A stretch of DNA of 64,000 nucleotides from Paralichthys olivaceus (taxonomy: Eukaryota > Chordata > Actinopteri > Pleuronectiformes > Paralichthyidae), in contig NC_091097.1 in NCBI RefSeq assembly GCF_024713975.1, positions 8,674,861 through 8,738,860 of the forward strand, in the 5' to 3' direction. A model generated the notes under the pieces. The model saw nothing but the letters and a program-made list of their open reading frames with translations, had not been told where the DNA came from and made no database searches. The position numbers and the translations under genes are program-made. Of the stretch, positions 47,756-59,400 are shown in pieces; within the stretch, counting starts at the first letter, position 1, and each line of letters begins with the position of its first letter.

Positions 47756-48112
47756 CATAGACTATATAGAAATGGAAGACAAGTCTACACTTCCTCCCAC
47801 TGTGCAAAAATAAAGTCAATATATCTCGGACACGTACGCTGCCATCCGACCTTCACCATGTTTTTAAAGCATGAATTAAAAGTTAGAAGAAAAATTAACA
47901 CGTGAACTTTTATCACGCCTAAAATGACACAAACAATCCTTGGAAAATATGTATTTTTACTCTTTGGTTTGGTCCATGTTCCATCCACTTACATGGAGGA
48001 GACAGCGAGTATGACCTATAATGCAGCCAGCCACCAGGGGTCCACCGAGATGTTTTGGCTTCACTTTTTGAGAGCTGTCATGTCGTCCATGTTTGTATAC
48101 AGTCTGTTTCAA
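47756..48112. mobile_element. MITE with imperfect inverted ends, same family as 29859-30215
   Basis: The left end (atagactatatagaaatgg, 'aagacaagtc') and the reverse complement of the right end (acagactgtatacaaacatg, 'gacgacatgac') match over about 28 bases with a few differences. The interior ('cttacatggaggagacagcg', 'cagccagccaccaggggt') is text I recognise from a frequent teleost repeat. It holds no transposase frame. Confidence 0.75.
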
Positions 48113-50469
48113 ACAGTACAAACATAGTTTCACCTGAACATAGTGTCGTTAGATACTAAACTTAAATTTCTTGTTCAACAAACGGGTACCAATGGAAGGA
48201 TTGTTTTTTTGGCCAGTAGCATTTTAGGTGACAATAAATTAAAAAGTTTTTGCCCAAGTAAAGAAATGAGTGAGTGGTGTTGAAGTCAAAGCCAAACTGT
48301 GGGTCCTGTAGATATATTTATCTTGTGCAGTCTAAATATTTTGGATCAGGAACAAATGTGTGACTCAAGTCCACACCTCTGCTGGATAAAGAGGAGATCA
48401 GTCATTAAATGACAAATGTTTTGTTTGACTTGTTTAATGATCTGTGTGTGGCTGCATGGACTTCAGTGGCTACGCTGCAGTGATGTGCGCTGCTTCATCA
48501 GTTTGTTGGAGCCCAGAAACTGCAAGTCTCCTTGCAGGGGGAAAAAAATTAACTTGAGCTGATGGCCAAGGGAATAATCTGGTTATGTGTAATGAGGGCT
48601 CTTATTATGCGTCTATCAGGTTGAGTGTGCTGGTGGTGGACTTCCCACATCTCCCTCTCAAGAGGCATGACGCTCTTACTCCGCTTCTCTCGCTTTTTAG
48701 TCTGAATTGTAGGCAATTAAAACCTCACCATGTGAGTGTGGAAAAAGGTAATGAATATGGAACACTAACTCGGAGAAGTCCGGAGAGACCGCTTGTCGAG
48801 TTCTGAGGGTTCCTTTCTCCAAATCATTGAAAAGCACAAAGACCGTTTGACAGTGTTTTTTTTTTTCTCTCCCCGTCCCTCGCTTGGTTTGCATGTGACT
48901 CCCCAAATGGTAGCCCAGAGGTTTTAAAAATGCGAAGCCCATTCTTTCCAGGTTGGTGAACTTCCGTGACCTATGGCAGTCGGGAGAAACTTTTTGTCGT
49001 GGCTTTGGCGCCCTGCCTGGATGACCGTGCCAGCTCTTGCCGCTTCTGAGCAGAGCAGACGAGTGATGGGAAGGGGGCTGAGTGGATGCGTCTAGACAGC
49101 CAAGTGGAGGAGGGCAAATATTTAGCCATGTCACTTGGGGAGGGGATGCGGGCCTCCTCTTAGCCACAGAATCAGGCCATGTCTCCATCCTGCTCCCAAA
49201 GCTGCTTCGCACTCTGTATTCAGGGTCACGGATCTCATTTCTTGGATAATATTTCAAGCTGGTCACAGATGGGGAATTAAATTGAAGACCTGGCTTGGAA
49301 TTGGGCATAAAGGATGGATTTTGGGGGCTTCTCAGAGAGATGATATGAAAAAGGAAACAGATACTGTAACTGTAGATGTACTTATCCGACATTTAAGGGT
49401 TTCTATTAATAAATGCATGAAACGCTGACTTAGTTGTTTGCTCGCTGAAAGCAGAACAACCCCCACAGTCACCACCTATAATCTGACATGAGTCACTTCA
49501 TTTTAGAATGAATTGTTACTTTGCTGTTGATGGCTGATCATAATCTCTCCCCCCCCCCCCCTCCTTTTCAAAACAGTATCAGGGTGGTTTTTGGGTGTCC
49601 CTGTAGGTGCCAGCTCCAATGTTTCCCCAAATGCACTGCCAATCCAACAACATTCCTGTGGCTATTCTCCCCTGCCTGTGCCAGATTGAAAGACTGTAAT
49701 CAGATGAATTGCTGTCAGAGAGCGGCCTAACAAGGATACTCAAATCGGGGAAAATATTGACTCAAGCGAATCAGCACATGACATGTTGTGGTGACACTGA
49801 CAACAATGCACATCCGTCCGTTACCGCTCGGGCGGCACAGAGGGGAGAGTAAAACGTTGCGAGGGAGAGGGGGTGGCGGTCTGACGAGGCTCGTGCTCAG
49901 AGTCAGACTGGCGCTGGTGTCGCATCTGCTGATGGGCGAAGTCAACCCTGCTCGACTGGTAGCCGTCACTCACCCACACATCAGACAGCGCGCTGCAGTC
50001 TCACGCCACCTGTGTCCCCTCAATGTCTTCATGATGATCTGTCTCTCATGCCTCTTCTCACAGCCAGTGAGAAGAGGTTTTTTTTGTTTTGATGTGACAG
50101 GTCTTAACACAAACGCACACGTGGATGTGCCATCGATGGCCATCAATGTGTTTTGATAGTAGAATAAAAGTAGTTTATCAAATGAAAGTGACATACAGTA
50201 GATGTGCTGCAGGTTATAGCTTAGTGAGCATTTGCTTTGCTTGGACTTTTACTGTTATGTCAGATTGAATGTCTTATTGTCTTTGAGGGCATTTGTCATT
50301 ACTTGTATTAGGTTTGAGATTAAATTAGACTGGAACTCAGGAGAATGCGTACATCCACCAATGCACAACAGTCCCCTCAAATTCAGTTAAGCTGCACCAA
50401 GTTGTACACACTCTTGGTATCAGTTCCTCAAACATGCCTGTTCTTTTAAAATACCAAGAATAAATAAAG
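48113..50469. other. Non-coding stretch, no supported gene
   Basis: A 231-codon open frame on the - strand (48697-49392) is the longest in the 3' third but has no recognisable domain or signal. A C-run lies at 49549-49562 and a perfect 11-bp hairpin with a 5-nt loop at 50051-50077. Confidence 0.5.
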
Positions 50470-50640
50470 TGATTGATAAAGAAAATCCTGGTTTTGTCTC
50501 TTTCCGGATCTGTGCCAAAATTTAATGGGTTGTTTATTGGCCCATGTCCCATCCTTCCGCCACATTCAGTCGAAATCCGTTCTGTGGTTTTTGCGTAATT
50601 CAGCTGACAAACAAACCAAAAGACAAACAAATAGACTGGA
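50470..50640 (+). repeat. Copy of the dispersed teleost repeat
   Basis: 'ggatctgtgccaaaatttaa', 'ggcccatgtcccatccttcc', 'tggtttttgcgtaattcagc' and a run of 'acaaacaaa' give one of the clearest copies in the window. Confidence 0.65.
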
Positions 50641-51844
50641 GTGAAAACCTCCTTTTGTGGAGGTAAGATTCACTTATTAATAAAAAATAATAGTGTAATA
50701 GATAATATAAATAATCTAATGATCAGTCTCAATAATCTGGACTCAAAATCTCAGGACGTTATTTGCAAGAACTTTCTGTTTGGTTTTTGTCTAATTCCTC
50801 TAATATTGAACTTATTGTCACATCTGAACAACGTGTGCAAATATTTCCACTCACTGACCTTCACCATGTAAAATGACTGAATCATGCAGGGGTAAAAAAA
50901 ATAAGGACCTCCCTGCTATAATAAAGTTCCTGTCACAATTAAACTCCTGTTGGGCCTGGAGGGTGAAGTCTGCCCTCCTCTCTCTCTCTTCCAAAGCACT
51001 TTCCTGCACATTCAGTAAATTTTCAGCAGGCACACAGCTCTAATCTCATCAGCTGCGGATACATATTTGTGGATCCCACCCTTCTGAGTTAATGAAAGCA
51101 TTTGTGTCACTTTAATGTAAAGCCTCGCAGGTCTCACCCATCTGTCTACAGTGTTGCTGTTACAGTGTGTGTCATCAGAGTCTACAACAGCAAATTACAG
51201 CTTATTAGTACCAATACCAGCAGTGACAACATTTATCACGGAAAACATCTCCTGCTCTCCCTAATTGTCCCCCTCAGGGCCCCACCGTTATGTGGGCCGG
51301 TATCGACGGCCAGGCAGTCATTAGGACATCACACTTGAGCTGACGAGCATAGAATTCAGGGGACGTGTCCACCCTGATTGGTTAATTTGATGTGAGTGGA
51401 ATGACACTTCGTCTGGAGCCGATGAGGTGTTTATTTATAGTCTTGGTGAGGATATCCAGACACCCGCCGTCCGTTTTCTGCTCCTATTTTTGAACCCGAG
51501 ATAGAGAGCTGCCCACGAGGGCTGGGGGCGCAAAAGCGAGGCGGGCCGGGATATGAAAAGCCGGCAGGGAATCGGGTGCCGGAGGTGGAAAGGGCAGTGC
51601 ATTTTATGTGTCAAAGAACAAGAGCGAGTCGCCGGTATTCAAGTATATCTGTCAGTCTCTCCCGGCCCGTGAGAGGGAGTGACAAAGGGTGCAGGTCATC
51701 CCGGCCTGTCTGAGCTTCTTTGTGTTTCCTCAACAATCGGATCTTGTCTGATACAGATATGCTACCTGTCTGTCACTTCTACTCACTGATATTTTGTCTC
51801 TTTTGTCTGTGTGGTCAGTTCTGTGTTAGGCACCTTCACTTTAG

Positions 51845-51848
<4 letters not shown>
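50641..51848. other. Non-coding stretch with candidate conserved segment
   Basis: No exon found. The part at about 51230-51480 is GC-richer and unique-looking and may be conserved regulatory DNA. Confidence 0.4.

Positions 51849-51883
<35 letters not shown>
51849..51883. repeat. (TG)n microsatellite
   Basis: About 17 TG units. Confidence 0.95.
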
Positions 51884-51887
<4 letters not shown>

Positions 51888-54800
51888 GTTGTCAGATTGT
51901 GATCTGCATTCAGGCGGAATTGTCCCTGCTGCTGCCCTTTGTTGGTAGCGATGCCCCCCTCCTGCCACCTTCCACTTCACACTGCTAACATCCTCCGGGA
52001 GTGACAGATAGAAATCTAGAGTCTAAGCCGGGCTCTCTCAGTTGCTTAGCACCTGCTCAGCGGCTGCTCCCAAATGCTATGATCTTTTAAAAAGGCTTTA
52101 CCTGCAAACTCTGAGACACCTCCCAGCCCACATCCCCCATCGCCAGGTTCCCTTTGCTACCTGCTCTCATTACTACTGTGGAATCGCACACTAAAGCAAT
52201 TTGCCTCAAGTGTCCACAGTCCTGTGTCTTTCACCCTCACACCAGGAGCTCGCGTCCCATCTTTTTTCACACTGAGGACCATGAGCGTAAAATCATTGTT
52301 TTTTTTCCATTTGTTTCAGTGATCAAGCCTAACTTTTCTCTCTTGCCAATTAAAAAGCTTTGATGTCTATCTGTGGAATGGTTGAGGCTAGAGAAGCATC
52401 TCTCTTCTGCTGCCTCCTGGCTACCAAAGGCCAGACTTGTGCTGGCAGAAGATAATCAGCCGTTCTCACACAAACAAGATAACAAAAAAAAAAGAGAGCA
52501 AGCGAAGGATTTATTCCCATTCTGCCTGTCAGGCAACCCACTGAACAGACAGGGGAATTATTTTGGCAGCAACACTAATGTGGTGACGGTTGTTGTTTCC
52601 TAAACTGATTTCCTTAATCCTCCACTTGTTCCACGCTTTGTAAACATGGGAGCCTGATTTTGTAATCTGGGAGGTCCCATTGACGCACAGACACACATGC
52701 ACGCACACACACTACACACACACACACCAACAACTTATCTCTCTTACCCCCTCCTCGTCAGCCACTGCCCTAATTAGTCAGAATTAAGACGAATGCCTGG
52801 GCCTCCCACGATCAATTGGTATCGAGCGGACCTTCGCTCGCCCCTGCCTGGGGGCCTCTCTCGGCCGGCAGATCATTTATATCAATCGCTTTTGTTTTTC
52901 TTTCCTTCCCCCTTTCCACTCTTCCGACCACCAAGCGCAAGGTTTGGTCTATTGCTCCGCGTGCAGAATAGACGGCAGGCAAAATGGCACAAGTCTGGCA
53001 CAGTAACAGCTACATATTGATGAAACAGGGACACGTGGGCTTCAGAGAAACACTCAGGGTCACATTGTCATGTCACATGAATGCATGTATGTGTTATCAT
53101 ATGCATTTGTATCCGTTTGTGTGAGTATTTAAGCAGGTGCACAGGGGTTTTCATTTTTTTTTTTTATGCCGTCTCCTTTTATCTAACAAGCTCACCCTTT
53201 AGAGGAGCACTTCCTCTTCTCAGCCCTTTGCTCTTCTTGTTGCCCTTCTCTCAGATAACTCCCTCCTCCCTCCTCCCTCTCTCTGCCTTCATTACTTGTT
53301 ATTCTGGTTGAGGACAAGCTTTATGTTTTCCAAGTTTTTTATCGACTTGGCTTGTTTGGACCAAGTTAATAATCAGTGCAAAAGGAGATTTATGTATCAT
53401 TCTCTCTCTTATTTGATATATGGTGACTCTTTTCATTGCTTTTCATTGTGCCTTCTTGATTCTAGACAATGTGCATGGATAGAAGAAAGAAAGAACACAA
53501 CGGCGGCTTAAAAACAAGTTTCTTTTTTTCGAAACAAAATATATTTGACATGTAGCTTTTCTAGCGGAGATCAGCTGCTTCAACCTGAATTGCTGCTTGT
53601 TTCCTCTCCTCTTTTTTCTCCTGCATAGCGATACACTGATTTGGCTGACCTCTCATGTCCCACACTGGGAGAGCAGTTTTGCATTTCATCAAAAAAACAT
53701 TCAGCAACTTAAACACTAAACTTTCCGTGCATTTCAGGTGCACATTCAGGTCAGAATGATGCATACAGCCCTTATCTCCCTGGTTTCGTTCTCACCACTT
53801 CTCTGTGAAAGTATTGTTTTATGTGTCTCCAAAACCATTGTTTACTGCATGAAATTTTTTTTTGTCTTGCTGCGACCTGCTTCTTTATTTCTTGTTTTTC
53901 TACCTGACTGCCTAGACTCTCCTCCTGCAAGTACTGGAGAAATTCTTGTTCCTGTTATTCCTGCATTAATCTCAGGTCCACTCCGACGCAGCACCTTAGG
54001 GAAATTCATTTATAGGACAAATTAAATAGAGAAAAGGAAAGGGTAAAAAAGCACACTGTTATTAGTTCCTTTCTCCAAGGTTAATGGTTCAGTAGTGAAC
54101 TGCCACTACAACGCACAAAGAAGCAGTTTGTCCTCTGTGTGTGTCTCTATTGGTCACTCAGTACTTTGTCGCACTATATGCCAGTGATACATGAGAGTCT
54201 CAGATACTTACTACTTTTACCCCGGAGGCAATCTCAAATCTGTCAGTTCGACTGCCTCTTCATGTTGCATGCTTTGTGTGCACACCTGCCGCCTTTGTGA
54301 TGTTGCAGAGACCAGCGATGGGAGTCCTGCATGTATGCGGTGCCAAGCTTGGATGGTAGACCACAGCACTTCACCCATGCACGAGTTGGCAGCTGGCTTC
54401 GCGGTCCGTGGCCTCCATTGTGCACAGCCCGAGTGCGTGGCGACATGCCTTTGTTGTGATCCACTTGGAGCTTAGTCCATAGAAGTAAACTTGGCTAACT
54501 GACTTAAGCTATGTGGTTAAGCTAAGATGAACCTCAGGCTACAGTTTAAGCTCATGTTCAACCGAGTGTTGCAGTGCCAGATGAGCCCTCTGTATCTGCT
54601 CAAGTGTCCATCTCTGTGCCGTGCGTTCCATGTGTGCATGCATGTGGCCTTTGAAGGGGGCCGAGCGATTGTGTTTATTTGGGCACCACGAGTCCCTGTA
54701 TCTCTGTCTCATCCCCGCGGCCCTGACTGTCTTGGCATAACAACCCTCTGTCTCTTTCCCCCAATACTCTGTTCTCTCTGTTTCTTTGCCACCTGCTATT

Positions 54801-56635
54801 TAGAGACAAGGGCTGACAGACTTCAACTGTGCCGTCTCATTTCCTTCAGTTACTGCTGGAGAGAGCCCTCATCTGTACAAACACAAACCCTGCTCTGTGC
54901 CTCTGCTTTGAACTCGAGGTCATAGGGGATATAAAAGAGAGAACGAAGAGCATGGAGAGGGAGGAGAGTTGCTCTATAGCATCTTTATGGATTAATGGGA
55001 GGAAAATTGGGACTATTAATCCTCCTCTCTCACTCTGCACTGTGGAGTATAGAATATGATGCAGACAAAGTGCCAGGCAAATATTAACCAGTGTATCATT
55101 TTACAATTTTGCCCATTCACCCACATTTTCTGCTTATTATCAGGTCTATAATGAGTCACAGAGGAGAAACACTGTCCTGCTCTCACCTCTGTGTTTGTGT
55201 GTGCGCATATGCTTGATTGGGTGGAATGGTTGGCAACCACTTCTGTATTTCTGCCTAATTTGCCATTGTGAATACGATTGAGTTAAATGGCCTAAGTTTG
55301 TTGTGCTCCCCCAGCTCCCTGCTGTGCTAGCATTACTAAACCACTTGGACTATAGGCAATCAGAGGGAGAGAGATACAGGGATTTAAAGGAGCAGGGACT
55401 GCAGTATCATGTTTTAAGTGAGGAGTGCACCGTGTGATGCTGATGAAGAAGGATGTGACGAAGAGAGACGAATGCCCGGACCCAGAAGTGTTGTACCAGT
55501 GCGAGAGAAAGTCCCCGAGAGGGCCTCTGCGGTGAAGAGTCAACTGTGGCAAGCTTGAACTTCTGCCAAGCTGGCTGTTTGAGTTGTTGCAGATGGCACA
55601 GACAATAGCACCGATATGGCTGGGTGCACATTATAGAATGGGGAGACAAACTGATATACAATGATATTTATCCTTCTTGTGTCCTCTAAATGTCATTCTT
55701 TTTGGGAGACTGTGCTGCTGATAAGTGACCCTTAAAGGGATGAGTACACATAACAAAATCATCCATGTGTGTTAGCTACATTTTTGCTCCGGTGCCTCAT
55801 GCACCGAGCACTTCAGCATGCATTATGTTAGCTGATCACAGGCCACAGGCATTAAAAAGTTTGCAAAACAGCTAAATGATGAGGAATTGATGTTGCTTGG
55901 TTGCCAAGGTGAAAATAGTGGAGAATTATCTGCAAAAATATTTCGTATAATAATAATACCTTACACAAAATAACAGTTTCTACTTTCCCAATGATTGTTT
56001 CCCAATGATTGTTATATATGATGAGGCAGCGGCACACAAAAAGCTAAGCTGATTATATCCACTACTGTTGTAAACTGGCACTGGCCTTTAAGAGCAACTT
56101 TTTTATCAATCAAATAATTCTAAAAATCTGTCTGTCTGTGGAATGCGTATCTCAAGGACCTTTCATCTTATTGCCTTCACTCTGCATTTGTATTGTATTG
56201 TGTCAATTTGCTGCGATTTAGACACATAATATGTTCAATATTGACAACATTTAAATAATCAGGCGACCATCCCTCTGCAGCATCGGCTGCTGGGACTCAT
56301 CAATGTAATTGATGTTGTCGATTAAAAGAAGAGCGAATTCAGGGCACCGGTAATGATAACAACTCAGATTTTCATGGTTTTGTTTATTGTGTTGAACTTC
56401 ACCGAATTAACTGGTGAACAGCTCTTTGTGCAGCAGCGATGGTGCAGGCATGTTTAGAACAGAACAAGTTTATGGATTATCAATGTTCCATGTCTTCATA
56501 GTACTTTAAAATGAACAGTAAACCCGGGTTGAGAGGAGGGTTACTTATTTGGTCAGGGTTTTCATAGCACACAACAGCATCACCCATAGACTTGGTATAT
56601 TTCTTTAATATTGTAAACTGGGTCTTTTGGGCCTT
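51884..56635. other. Non-coding stretch with candidate conserved segments
   Basis: No supported coding exon. Candidate regulatory DNA lies at about 52750-52880 and 56260-56350. A 14-15 bp direct duplication (cccaatgattgttt) lies at about 55988-56012. A Cys-rich open frame at 54191-54475 has no domain support. Confidence 0.45.
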
Positions 56636-56945
56636 TAATTAAGATTAGGATTCCTCTTTATTGTCCCACACACAGCATGCAACATGCAAACATGGGGAAA
56701 TTTGACCTCTGTATTTAACCCATCCGTGTGAACACAGCACACACGAAACACACGGAACACAATCCACGCAGTGACCACACGGAACAGTGGGCAGCCATGA
56801 AGGTGATTGAGGGGTTCGGTGCCTTGCTCAAGGGCACCTCGGCAGTGCCCAGGAGGTGAACTGGCACCTCTCCAACTTCCATCCATGCTGGACTTGAACC
56901 AAGCCAAGTCTCTATGGACTGAGCTACTGCCTCCCCCATCAACAA
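56636..56945. mobile_element. Interspersed SINE-like repeat
   Basis: Contains 'cttgctcaagggcacctcgg', 'gtgcccaggaggtgaactgg' and 'ctatggactgagctactgcc', typical of a widespread teleost repeat whose reverse strand resembles a tRNA-derived head. The end 'tctttattgtcccacaca' recalls the fragment at 19290. Confidence 0.6.
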
Positions 56946-59084
56946 GGGGAGAGGTCTGGGGATGGTGAAGCAACTGTATTTCATTGTATATTACTGTCGA
57001 AGTTGTATATCCCGCTCTTTACAAATTTAAACCTATGCTATATGGAGTCAGTTGCTACATTCAAGAGTTTGGTTCCAGTCCTCCTACCTGAAGCTCCTCC
57101 TGCTGAATCTGCTCAGTGTGCAGCACATCCAGAGAGAAAGAAGCAGAAGACAGCCTGTTCCCCCTGCTTCATGATGAATTCACTACCAGAACATGTTGTT
57201 TTGAGATCCACATGGCAGATCCTTGTTAGCCTGGATCCTGAATAATCAGTTGTTGCCGGGGCTCCCAGCAGCAGCCAGTGGGGCCACGGAGACATGCCCA
57301 GGGAACCTTGTGGGCCTGAGCTGGGGAGATGAGGGTGCTGTTTGACTGCCGCGTCTGTCTGTCAGGAGATTTGTGTGGATGCTCGGGGCACCGAGTGGAG
57401 ACAGTGTCAGGGCGATACCCTTGACGGTGATGTGATTGAGTAGACAGCTGCGACCCGCTCCTTTCTTTACCCGCCACCCATCTCTTTCCCCCTGTGTCCC
57501 CACCCACCCCTCCTTACACAACAGCCCGCCGTGAGTGAGCGATCACTTAAAACAGCGCTGGTTATTATACCTAAGCACGTCCTAGTAATTTATGCATGAT
57601 TGCCCGGCAATCTGAAGCAATTCATCATCCTCTTTCCTATCTTTCTTTTTTTAATCTGTTGGTGTCTTGTTCTTCTGGACTTTAATCTATAGGGCTATTA
57701 AGAATGCCTGTGTAATAATGGCTCAGCTCAGGTGACAGCATGACATTGGCGCCATCATTGCCATGCAGGTTTGGGATCCTGGAGGACTGTGGACAGAGAA
57801 AGAGGCTAGATCTGTCTTTAATAGCTGAGAAGCTGTTAGACCATGCATTGCTTGGTTTGTGCAAGAGCCCGATTCCTGACAGGCAGATAGCAAGAGCTTT
57901 TTATTCTACATGCTGCTTCTCACTATGTTTATTTTCTTTATCTTGACTGGTATGCTTACTTAATGTGGGGCAAACTGAATGTCTTAAAGTAGAGCTCTTA
58001 AAGTATTTTCAGAGTTGCATAGATCGGTCAAAAATTAGATTCCTATTTATAAGTAATTATCACTCAAAATTACTTATTCATAGTCTATGGAGGACAATAT
58101 GTTATGCTAAGTAGGTTTTGTGATGTTTGCTTTAGTGGAAGTTCAAATACTGTATATGGTATCAATACAGTAAACTTGTCCAGCTGATGTCTGCTGCACA
58201 AACCTGTTTGTTACAGCTGTGCATGCTTGCATTTTCATGTGCGCTGCCAGACACCATGAAATATCCAGCATGTGACAAAGGTGTTAACAGCAACAGCACC
58301 GGCTGAACCTTCTGTTGTGGAGTTATCCATCTGTGACTTCGAGGCATGGTTAATGGATGCCGACCTTGCTCCATGTTCTCTATCGGTTCCATTCAGCATC
58401 TATCAACCCAGTGATGTATCTTGATTTTCCCCCCCGTTCCATTTCCGCTTCCTGCTTGTAGAGTGGAGTACCAGAGTGCAACTCTGCCCAGTTGCAGGCC
58501 ATTGTAGTCTGCCTGGGCTCGGTGGATGCTAAATTAAGAACTGAACAGCATGAGCAAGAGTGAGACAACAGACTGCAGCAGCTTGACAGACAATCAGAGA
58601 GGCAAGTAGTGGCGCTGGTTTATCTTTATCATAGTGTTTTCTTATGCTTTCTTTCAAGCTATTTATTCACAAAGGATGCATTCATATCATGATGCATGAT
58701 GGGTAATGTAGGACATCAGTTAAAAAATTCCTGCAAGCCCAAGAGCTCTTTTCTGAAGAAAATGCATTACTCAAGTCTAGTTCTTTTTTATGGAGTAGCA
58801 ACATCTGCAAGGTTAATGATCATATTTTGAAACTAGAAGGGCATACCTTCTGATTAGCCACTTAATCACCGTATTGCATAAATGTATTCAGTTTATATAT
58901 ATATATATATACACACACACAAAGACTGTTTAGAAATATTCCTTCTCTGATAGAGTTAAAAACGTCAAGTCACTCACTTGAAAACCAAAGACAAATGTAA
59001 ACCTGAACCTGTGGAGAAACTGAAATGTACTTAGACATAAAGAATCCTTGCTCTTTCTGTCCCTGCATAGTGACTAAATAAAGA
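56946..59084. other. Non-coding stretch, no gene identified
   Basis: Unique-looking segments lie at 57540-57620 and 57715-57860, with an (AT)n/(AC)n run at 58894-58920. No exon seen. Confidence 0.45.
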
Positions 59085-59400
59085 TCAAACCCCTAAAGAT
59101 ACAAAATCTGGATCATTATCCTGATCTGCACCAAATTTCACCTTTTTTTATCCAATTTGCTCTTTACCCATTTTTTTCTTCATAAGGATCCTTCATTATT
59201 TCTTGAGAAATTCACAAAAACACCCTATCCCTCAATGATAAAGAAAGTGAAAAATAATTCCTCTAGCTGCTCCCTTAATTGAATCCCTTTTAAAAGTTAT
59301 TGGGTTTTTTCTTGGCCAAGGGCCAATCCTTCTACCGAGTTTCAATAAAATCGGTTCAGTTGTTTTTGTTTGATCCTGCCAAGAGACAAACAGAAATTAA
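59085..59400 (+). repeat. Copy of the dispersed teleost repeat
   Basis: 'cctgatctgcaccaaatttc', 'ttcttgagaaattcacaaaa', 'ggccaagggccaatccttct', 'aaaatcggttcagttgtttt' and 'gagacaaacag' form the longest copy in the window. Confidence 0.65.

Noticed and set aside
48697-49392. 231-codon open frame on the - strand
   Set aside because: No domain, signal peptide, membrane segment or promoter recognised; the start context is arbitrary and no splice partners are visible. Probably chance, though a protein search would settle it.
54191-54475. Cys-rich 94-codon open frame, zinc-finger-like at first sight
   Set aside because: The Cys spacing does not match any zinc-finger, EGF or defensin pattern I know, and there are no splice or start signals.
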